Below are positions 58,634-64,000 of a stretch of DNA of 64,000 bases, piece after piece. The notes beneath the pieces were generated by a model. It had not been told where the DNA came from. It was given only the letters and a program-made list of their open reading frames with translations, and did no database searches. Source of the stretch: an uncultured Bacteroidales bacterium (GTDB taxonomy: Bacteria > Bacteroidota > Bacteroidia > Bacteroidales > Muribaculaceae); the NCBI GenBank assembly GCA_902792895.1, contig CADBBK010000006.1:31149-95148 (forward strand), written 5' to 3'. How positions within the stretch are numbered: position 1 is the first letter of the stretch; every line of letters begins with the position of its first letter. Made by a program: the position numbers and the translations under genes.

Positions 58634-59887
58634 TTATTTGCCTTTGAGGAGTTCCCAAGAGAGCCGCTGGGCCTTCTTGACACTGGCGGGGTCCTTCGCG
58701 TCGATGCCGTATTTCTCGGCCGGCGGGATGACCACTTCGGTACCGGGCTTCACGTTGTTGGGATTGCTGATGATGGAGCGGTTCTCCTCATAGATGTAAA
58801 CCCAGAACCACGGGCTGCCATAGTGCTTCTCGGCCAAGGTGACGAGCACAATCTGAGACGTGACGATGTCGGTCACCACCGGCGGGGCGGCCTCCTCGGC
58901 GACCTCGACGCTGTCAGGCACTGTGTCGGCAGCTGCAATCACCGTTTCCTGTTCCTGCTTGCCGCTATTGCCGCCGGGCGACAGCCACAGCCACAACAGC
59001 ACACCGGCAACCACGGCGCCTGCCACCGACAGCCACAGCCAGCGCTTGCGGTCGGGCTTGTTGATTTTCTCAATCTGCTCGGGAGTGGGTGTGTAGGCAT
59101 TGCGCGGAGCGGGACGATGGAAATCATCTTCAGGCTCAGGCTCCTCGACGGGCTGCGCAGGTTGCTCGGGCTGGACGGGCTCCTCGATAGGCTGAACGGG
59201 CTCCTCGGGTTGGATAGGCTCCTCAGGTTCTTCCTCGGGCTCCTCCTCGGGCTCCGACGGGCCGTCGATGGGAATTCCCATGAGCGGTGTGGCAGCCAGG
59301 CGACGGGCCCTGATTTCGGGATCCTCGATCGAGGTGGCCATGGCGGGCATCACTTGCTGCTCGGCCTTGGGCTCCTCCTGAACTGGCTCAGCGGGGCGCT
59401 GTGCGGGCTTTTCGGCCACCGGCTCGGCGGGCTGGCCAGGCAGATCCTCGATACTGGGAGCGGGAGGCTCAGGCATGTCTTCGGGAGGCTCGGGCATCGA
59501 CGTTATGTCGTCGAACAACGACGGGTATTGCTCGTCAATCTCAGCCAGTTTCTCATCGGTCACCTCATCGTCAAGGACGACCGTCTCAAACTGGGCAAAA
59601 GGCTGGTTCACGGCCTCGGCAAAGGCTTTGTCGGGCGTGAAGGTGAGTTTATTGTAGCTGGCGACCTCGTTGGCCATGCCCGTGTTCACGTCCACGCTCT
59701 TGCGCGGCTTCACGCGGGTAATCTTGAAGGTGCCAATGCCCTTGACCTTGACGGACTCGCCGTCGATGAGGGCTTGGGAAATCACGGCAAAGAGTTCACG
59801 CAGGAAAAGTTCGCACATGCGCTTGCCCGACGAGGTGGCTTGCGCCATCAGGTCCACGAGTTCAACTGAAGTGATTTTTGCGTTCAT
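58634..59887 (-). CDS. HU/IHF-type DNA-binding domain fused through a membrane helix to a LysM domain
   Basis: A 417-residue protein. Residues 1-92: HU/IHF fold (KITSVELVDLMAQATSSGKRMCELFLREL, GESVKVKGIGTFKITRVKPR, then TFTPDKAFAEAVN). Residues about 105-280: Pro/Glu-rich linker with many EEP repeats. One membrane helix near 286-306 (WLWLSVAGAVVAGVLLWLWL). Residues about 345-415: LysM-like (VTLAEKHYGSPWFWVYIYEEN then NPNNVKPGTEVVIP). This would place a DNA-binding domain in the cytoplasm and a peptidoglycan-binding domain in the periplasm. It lies 19 bp downstream of a normal HU gene and is probably cotranscribed. Confidence 0.85.
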   Translation of the reverse strand: MNAKITSVELVDLMAQATSSGKRMCELFLRELFAVISQALIDGESVKVKGIGTFKITRVKPRKSVDVNTGMANEVASYNKLTFTPDKAFAEAVNQPFAQFETVVLDDEVTDEKLAEIDEQYPSLFDDITSMPEPPEDMPEPPAPSIEDLPGQPAEPVAEKPAQRPAEPVQEEPKAEQQVMPAMATSIEDPEIRARRLAATPLMGIPIDGPSEPEEEPEEEPEEPIQPEEPVQPIEEPVQPEQPAQPVEEPEPEDDFHRPAPRNAYTPTPEQIEKINKPDRKRWLWLSVAGAVVAGVLLWLWLSPGGNSGKQEQETVIAAADTVPDSVEVAEEAAPPVVTDIVTSQIVLVTLAEKHYGSPWFWVYIYEENRSIISNPNNVKPGTEVVIPPAEKYGIDAKDPASVKKAQRLSWELLKGK

Positions 59888-59906
59888 CGGTCAACGTCTC
59901 CTTGCT

Positions 59907-60179
59907 TTATTTGAGTTTGGATTTCAACACTTTACTCACCCTGAAACCCACGACAATCTTGGGCGGCACGAGCATTCGCTTGTTGGTGGCAGGATTCCTC
60001 AGGACACGCTCGTTGCGCTTCCTGGGCTCAAAGGTGCCGAAGCTCGGCACTGCCACGCTATCCATGTCACTGCAACGGGCGTAAAGCACGCTGGCAAAAG
60101 CCTCCATCAGCTTGTTCACGTCCTCGGTCGTCCGGCCCAGGTTATTGGCCACAGTCTCAACCAGTTTCTTGTTGTCCAT
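59907..60179 (-). CDS. HU/IHF family DNA-binding protein
   Basis: A 90-residue nucleoid protein: MDNKKLVETVANNLGRTTEDVNKLMEAFASVL, then VAVPSFGTFEPRKRNERVLRNPATNKRMLVPPKIVVGFRVSKVLKSKL. The PATN/PxxxVxF arm region is intact, so it should bend DNA. It is followed 19 bp later by the HU-TM-LysM gene; the pair may form heterodimers (inference). Minus-strand -7 box TAATTTTG at 60207-60214. Confidence 0.93.
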   Translation of the reverse strand: MDNKKLVETVANNLGRTTEDVNKLMEAFASVLYARCSDMDSVAVPSFGTFEPRKRNERVLRNPATNKRMLVPPKIVVGFRVSKVLKSKLK

Positions 60180-60223
60180 TTTCTACTCCTGAGTGATTTT
60201 AATCTGCAAAATTAACGATTATT

Positions 60224-60254
60224 TTTGTCATTTGCCATATTTCCTTTAATTTTG
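60224..60254 (+). promoter_or_regulatory. Promoter of the hydroxyacid dehydrogenase gene
   Basis: TTTG (60224-60227), 19 bases, TAATTTTG (60247-60254). It overlaps the region of the divergent HU promoter. Confidence 0.75.
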
Positions 60255-60299
60255 TCAATCATTAACCGATAAATAACCCATTCAAAGTAACCTGTATTT

Positions 60300-61265
60300 A
60301 TGAGAAAAATCGTTATTCTTGACGGATATGCCGGCAACCCCGGTGACCTCTCGTGGGAACCCATGCATGCCCTGGGCCCCTGTGACATCCATGACTTCGG
60401 AACCGCCGATACCGTGGTTGAGCGCTGCCGCGGAGCCGAGATGGTACTGACCAACAAGGTGCCCATCGATGCTGCAGCCATCGCCCAACTGCCTGACCTG
60501 AAATACATCGGCGTGATGGCGACCGGATTCAACGTGGTCGACGTCGCCGAGGCCACACGCCGCGGCATCGTGGTGACCAACGTGCCGGCCTACAGCACCG
60601 ACAGCGTGGCACAGCTCACCATCGCCCACCTGATGAATATCTGCTGGCAGCCCCAGCACTACACCGACGAGGCCCATGACCTGAAGTGGACCAACTGCGG
60701 CAGCTACGCCTATTTCAACACCCCGCTCATCGAGTTGGCTGGCAAGCAGATGGGTATTGTGGGACTGGGAAACATCGGCAAGGCCGTGGCACGCATCGCC
60801 CTGGCGATGAACATGCGCGTGATGGCGCTCACCAGCAAGAGTCCTGACCAGCTGCCCGAGGGCATCATCAAGGCCGACAACCTGGAGCACCTGCTGCGCA
60901 CCAGCGACGTGCTCACCATGCACTGCCCGCTCAATGCCGACACCACCGGCATGATCAATGCCGAGGGACTGGCGATGATGAAGCAGGGCTCCATCGTGCT
61001 CAACATGGCCCGCGGAGCGCTCATCGTCGAGCAAGACCTGGCCGACGCGCTGAACAGCGGCCACCTGTATGCTGCTGCGGTAGATTGCACCAGCGTCGAG
61101 CCGCCTGCAGCCGATCATCCGCTGCTCACCGCCCGCAACTGCTACATCACGCCGCACATCGGCTGGACCAGCTTTGAGGCACGCACGCGCCTGATGGACG
61201 TCATCACCAGCAACGTCGCTGCCTACCTCGACGGCCATCCCGTCAACGTGGTCAACAACAAGTAA
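60300..61265 (+). CDS. D-2-hydroxyacid dehydrogenase (glycerate dehydrogenase-like)
   Basis: A 321-residue NAD-dependent enzyme. Substrate half: LKYIGVMATGFNVVDVAEATRRGIVVTNVPAYSTDSVAQL. NAD fold: GIVGLGNIGKAVARIALAMNM. Catalytic Arg in NMARGALIVEQDL, Glu in SVEPP and His in ITPHIGWTSFEARTR. ATGFNVVD and PAYSTDSVAQ are typical of hydroxypyruvate/glycerate dehydrogenases. A hairpin terminator follows. Confidence 0.92.
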   Translation: MRKIVILDGYAGNPGDLSWEPMHALGPCDIHDFGTADTVVERCRGAEMVLTNKVPIDAAAIAQLPDLKYIGVMATGFNVVDVAEATRRGIVVTNVPAYSTDSVAQLTIAHLMNICWQPQHYTDEAHDLKWTNCGSYAYFNTPLIELAGKQMGIVGLGNIGKAVARIALAMNMRVMALTSKSPDQLPEGIIKADNLEHLLRTSDVLTMHCPLNADTTGMINAEGLAMMKQGSIVLNMARGALIVEQDLADALNSGHLYAAAVDCTSVEPPAADHPLLTARNCYITPHIGWTSFEARTRLMDVITSNVAAYLDGHPVNVVNNK

Positions 61266-61275
61266 TCACCAATTA

Positions 61276-61300
61276 AGCCCTTAGGTTTTCCCTAAGGGCT
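61276..61300 (+). terminator. Terminator of the hydroxyacid dehydrogenase gene
   Basis: AGCCCTTAGG and CCTAAGGGCT pair around TTTTC, followed by CTATTT. Confidence 0.65.
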
Positions 61301-61316
61301 CTATTTAGAATATACT

Positions 61317-61676
61317 ATGGACGAACAAGATATCATTAACGAGGCCCTTGCCTGGGCCGAGGGCACCCATTGTGCCATCACCGTGTGTGACCTGGAGGGG
61401 AAAGTGATTTTCATGAACGAGCGCTCGCGCGCCACCTTTGACAAGGACGGCCGCACCATGCTCGGGCAAAACCTTATGCCCTGCCACAGCGAGAAATCGC
61501 AAGAGAAAATCCGCCACATGATAGCCACCGACACCGTCAACTGCTACACCATCGACAAGCAGGGCGTCAAGAAGATGATTTACCAGACGCCGTGGCGGCG
61601 CGACGGCAAGGTGTGCGGCATGGTCGAGATTTCCATGGTCATCCCCAACGAGATGCCCCACTACGTTCGCAAGTAA
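61317..61676 (+). CDS. Single PAS-domain protein
   Basis: A 119-residue protein consisting of one PAS fold: ITVCDLEGKVIFMNERSRATFDKDGRTMLGQNLMPCH, then VNCYTIDKQGVKKMIYQTPWRRDGKVCGMVEISMVI. PAS domains sense small molecules, redox or light; no output domain is attached, and no kinase lies next to it. It has a short spacing to the terminator of the previous gene, so it may rely on read-through or a weak promoter. Confidence 0.8.
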   Translation: MDEQDIINEALAWAEGTHCAITVCDLEGKVIFMNERSRATFDKDGRTMLGQNLMPCHSEKSQEKIRHMIATDTVNCYTIDKQGVKKMIYQTPWRRDGKVCGMVEISMVIPNEMPHYVRK

Positions 61677-61717
61677 AATTTCAGTATCTGAACCGACAAC
61701 TCCTGTAGCGGCCAGGC

Positions 61718-62284
61718 TCAATAGGTAGCCGGGTCGCCGAACAGTTCTACCATCTGTTCAAAGCGCTCCAGGGTGGCGCCACCAAACTTGGACAGGGACT
61801 GGCGCACACGCTCGAGGGTGCGTGCCGGGTCGCCAAGGTGGGTCTTGGAGAAGAACTTGTCGGCATAGCACACCACCTTCTCCTCCATGCTCTCGGGCAC
61901 GAGGTCGCGCGGCGGCACGATGGGCAGCTGCTGGGCAATAATCTCGTCGGCAGTGATGCCGGCACCCGTGTGGCGCTCACACACGCGCCCATGCCGGTAC
62001 AAGCCCAAGCTGTCGAGCATGCGGCGTCCCATGATGCCGTGCAGGATATAGGGCTCGGTGCCGTGGCAGTGGATGCCGGGAGCGTTGGTGCGGCACATGC
62101 CGATGTCGTGCAGCAAGGCGGCCTCCTCGATAAACTCGATATCGACGGGCACATGGCTGTCGATGAGGCGCTGCGCGATGGTGGCTGCCAACTCGGCAAC
62201 CTGTCGGCTATGAATAACCAACACCCGGTAATCATCGTTACCGGGTGTGTAGTATCGTTGGATGATGGATAAACAATCCAGCAT
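61718..62284 (-). CDS. HD-domain hydrolase
   Basis: A 188-residue metal-dependent phosphohydrolase of the HD family. Motifs in order: VLVIHSRQVAELAATIA (H), EEAALLHDIGM (HD), EPYILHGIMGRRMLDSLG (H), ERHTGAGIT (H) and KVVCYADKFFSKT (D). The extra histidines resemble HDIG/YqeK-like hydrolases. Substrate unknown. It is 14 bp downstream of ilvE on the same strand and probably cotranscribed. Confidence 0.9.
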   Translation of the reverse strand: MLDCLSIIQRYYTPGNDDYRVLVIHSRQVAELAATIAQRLIDSHVPVDIEFIEEAALLHDIGMCRTNAPGIHCHGTEPYILHGIMGRRMLDSLGLYRHGRVCERHTGAGITADEIIAQQLPIVPPRDLVPESMEEKVVCYADKFFSKTHLGDPARTLERVRQSLSKFGGATLERFEQMVELFGDPATY

Positions 62285-62298
62285 GTAACCAGCGGGAA

Positions 62299-63327
62299 TT
62301 AGTCAACCATGACTACCCAGCCGTGCTCGTCGGGATAGTCGCCCATCTGGATGGCACGCAGGCGGTTGTACAGAGCGGTCACCTTGGGGCCGACTTCACC
62401 GTCCTTGCTGATGACATAGTGTACGTCTTTGTCCATATCTACCACCTCGCTGATGGGAGCGGTAACGGCTGCGGTGCCGCACTCGGCTGCCTCATCGGCC
62501 TCGGCCAGCTCCTCGAGGGGAACGGGACGGGCTTCAACCTCCATACCCAGGTCGCGGGCAATCTGCTGGAGACTCATGTTGGTGATTGAGGGCAGGATAG
62601 AGCCTGACTTCGGGGTGATATAGGTGTTACCCTTGATGATGAAGAAGTTGGCGGGACCGCACTCGTCGAGGTACTTCTTCTCCTTGGGGTCAAGGAACAG
62701 GGCAGCGCTGAAACCAGCAGCCTTGGCACGGGCGGTAGCACCCATACCGGCAGCGTAGTTACCACCGACTTTCCAACGGCCGGTGCCACAGGGAGCAGCA
62801 CGGTCATACTCGCGGAAAACGGCAACCTTCGTGCAGTGGAAACCCTCCTTGAAGTACGGGCCAACGGGGGTAACGAAGATAATTACCATATATTCATCGG
62901 CGGGGCTCACACCAACGCGGGGAGCGATACCGATCTCGACGGGACGCAGGTACAGAGAGCTGCCGCTGCCATAAGGCGGGATAAAGCGCTCATTGAGCTT
63001 AACAACCTTCTTGCACATCTCCAGGAAGATGTCCTCGGGCAGGGGCTCCATGAGGATACCACGTGCACTGTTCTGCAGACGCTTTGCATTCTCGTCGGGA
63101 CGGAACATGCGGATCTTGCCATCCTTGCCGCGGAAAGCCTTCAGACCTTCAAAGATCTCCTGACCATAATGCAAGCAGCTGGCAGCCATATGCAGGTTCA
63201 CGGTCTCGTCCTGGGTGACCTCAATCTCACCCCACTTGCCGTCCTTGAACGTGCAGCGCACGTTGTAATCAGTCTTCATGTAACCAAAAGGCAGATGTGC
63301 CCAGTCAATGTTCTCTAAATTAGTCAT
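62299..63327 (-). CDS. ilvE: Branched-chain amino acid aminotransferase
   Basis: A 342-residue PLP enzyme that makes leucine, isoleucine and valine from their 2-keto acids. Class IV fold: ASCLHYGQEIFEGLKAFRGKDGKIRMFRP (start of the active site), KVGGNYAAGMGATARAKAAGFS (PLP lysine region) and ECGTAAVTAPISEV. The long form matches bacterial IlvE of the eukaryote-like group. Confidence 0.96.
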   Translation of the reverse strand: MTNLENIDWAHLPFGYMKTDYNVRCTFKDGKWGEIEVTQDETVNLHMAASCLHYGQEIFEGLKAFRGKDGKIRMFRPDENAKRLQNSARGILMEPLPEDIFLEMCKKVVKLNERFIPPYGSGSSLYLRPVEIGIAPRVGVSPADEYMVIIFVTPVGPYFKEGFHCTKVAVFREYDRAAPCGTGRWKVGGNYAAGMGATARAKAAGFSAALFLDPKEKKYLDECGPANFFIIKGNTYITPKSGSILPSITNMSLQQIARDLGMEVEARPVPLEELAEADEAAECGTAAVTAPISEVVDMDKDVHYVISKDGEVGPKVTALYNRLRAIQMGDYPDEHGWVVMVD

Positions 63328-63397
63328 ACTTTTGTTTAGTTAAGGTTATTAAATGGTTTTCAATAGTTATTCTTATTGGTTCAAACGATGGCGATGC

Positions 63398-63727
63398 CTA
63401 GATGGCGACTTTCTGAGTCAGGTTACCGATTCTCACCAGATAGATGCCGCGAGTCCCTAGCCTCAACTCGCTGGTGCCCGGTTGCAGGGTGGCCTGCGAG
63501 ATGATTTGGCCCAGGATGGTGTACACGCGCACATTGATGCGCTTGGGCGTGTAGATAGTAATCGTACCATTGCGGCCATAGATCTCGATGCCGTCGCTCG
63601 TGCGCGGGTCATTCCAGGTTCTGCCCTGGACATCACGGTTCGTCTCATGCCATTGAATCTCGGCCAGAGCAGTATTTCCCAGCCCCAGCGCAATCACCAT
63701 TGTCAATATGGCCAACAGACGTCTCAT
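63398..63727 (-). CDS. Mini secreted protein with type IX sorting-like C-terminus
   Basis: A 109-residue protein. Signal peptide MRRLLAILTMVIALGLGNTALA, a ~30-residue spacer, then a sorting-domain-like module (INVRVYTILGQIISQATLQPG then GIYLVRIGNLTQKVAI). It is little more than a signal and a Por/T9SS-type tail: possibly a remnant of a larger gene, or a small cargo. -7 box TAACTTTG at 63745-63752 (minus) with TTTG 20 bases upstream, so it is expressed on its own. Confidence 0.7.
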   Translation of the reverse strand: MRRLLAILTMVIALGLGNTALAEIQWHETNRDVQGRTWNDPRTSDGIEIYGRNGTITIYTPKRINVRVYTILGQIISQATLQPGTSELRLGTRGIYLVRIGNLTQKVAI

Positions 63728-63744
63728 CGTTTATAATCAATCAA

Positions 63745-63776
63745 CAAAGTTATAACTATTTTTCGGAGCAGACAAA
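63745..63776 (-). promoter_or_regulatory. Promoter of the mini sorting-domain gene
   Basis: Minus-strand TAACTTTG (63745-63752) with TTTG (63773-63776) 20 bases upstream, 18 bp before the ATG. Confidence 0.6.
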
Positions 63777-63837
63777 CCTTTAAAGAAAATTTTCTTTTTT
63801 TCCTCAAAATTACCCCCCTCCTGCCCCATCTATCACC

Positions 63838-63895
63838 TCTATAGATTCTATAGTTTCTATAGCTTCTATAGCCTCTATAGTTGCTATAGTTACTA
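63838..63895. repeat. 9-bp tandem repeat next to the rRNA terminator
   Basis: About 6.5 copies of TCTATAGNN, directly after the T-tract of the 5S terminator in the direction of rRNA transcription. Confidence 0.8.
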
Positions 63896-63897
63896 TT

Positions 63898-63940
63898 AAA
63901 AAAAAAACGAGAGGCGACATCATTGCTGACATCACCTCTC
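63898..63940 (-). terminator. Terminator of the rRNA operon
   Basis: On the minus strand GAGAGGTGATGTCA pairs with TGATGTCGCCTCTC (G-U pairs allowed) around GCAA, followed by G and ten T (63898-63907). Confidence 0.85.
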
Positions 63941-63943
63941 TTA

Positions 63944-64000
63944 GGGGGCGGTTACCTACTCTCCCACTTTCGCAGTACCATCGGCGTGGTGAGGCTTAAC
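63944..64000 (-). rRNA. 5S ribosomal RNA, 3' part
   Basis: The reverse complement carries the conserved 5S 3' half: CGCCGATGGTACTGCG, then GGGAGAGTAGGTAACCGCC. The gene enters from beyond the right edge, so 16S and 23S genes should lie outside the window on the same strand. The terminator follows immediately. Confidence 0.93.

Overview
The window looks like a chromosome segment of a gut-type Bacteroidales bacterium, most likely Muribaculaceae or Prevotellaceae (inference). The reasons are: promoters with the Bacteroidota -7 motif TAnnTTTG, several with TTTG/TTG about 19-20 bases upstream; BspA-like leucine-rich-repeat surface proteins carrying dockerin-like repeats; tails resembling type IX secretion sorting domains; a UpxY/NusG-like antiterminator; PPi-dependent phosphofructokinase; and IHF/HU-family proteins with extra domains. 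Most of the sequence is GC-rich housekeeping coding DNA in short operons. There is no prophage, integrase, transposase or CRISPR array, and I recognised no tRNA gene. The right edge holds the 3' end of a minus-strand 5S rRNA gene with its terminator.

Layout: 0-3 kb, dockerin/LRR surface proteins. 3-5 kb, a membrane TPR regulator. 5.2-7.5 kb, a Nudix-family (NrtR-like) regulator and a VWA-FGSN fusion gene that share a 15-bp operator seen three times. 7.7-16.3 kb, dnaB, an M13 peptidase, TatD, a four-helix-bundle cassette, a prenyl synthase, two lipoproteins and a radical SAM protein. 16.5-19.2 kb, a compact cluster of nine small genes, mostly one-helix membrane proteins plus a DUF1232 protein, preceded by two sigma-54-type promoters and closed by a terminator. 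19.3-27.4 kb, cmk, ispH, an MBL hydrolase, a tetrapyrrole-methylase-family rRNA methyltransferase, phoH and ubiE. 27.4-32.3 kb, a second four-helix cassette, a metal permease, a PARIS/OLD-like AAA-DUF4435 fusion and a MATE exporter. 32.3-35 kb, cohesin-like/dockerin proteins. 35.4-43.5 kb, a glycosyltransferase, radC, a flavodoxin-like lipoprotein, a Nudix hydrolase, and a upxY-gmd-fcl-AAA run. 43.6-49.9 kb, an acetyltransferase, rpmH, efp, a SPOR lipoprotein, a phosphodiesterase, ribE, a small HTH protein and pfp. 50-54.4 kb, a giant dockerin/FISUMP surface protein followed by a 120-bp tandem repeat. 54.5-58.4 kb, an amino-deoxysugar operon. 58.6-63.7 kb, an HU-TM-LysM fusion, HU, a hydroxyacid dehydrogenase, a PAS protein, an HD protein, ilvE and a mini sorting-domain protein. 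63.9-64 kb, 5S rRNA.

The most unusual features are: (1) the sigma-54-linked small-membrane-protein cluster at 16.5-19.2 kb; (2) the Nudix regulator/VWA-FGSN pair with three matching palindromes; (3) two four-helix-bundle genes enclosed by inverted arrays of the heptamer GTTAGGA/G, a repeat that also occurs alone in other gaps; (4) an HU-transmembrane-LysM protein that could link DNA to the cell envelope; (5) a single-chain AAA-DUF4435 protein resembling fused PARIS; and (6) a surface protein whose C-terminus resembles a diversity-generating-retroelement variable region.
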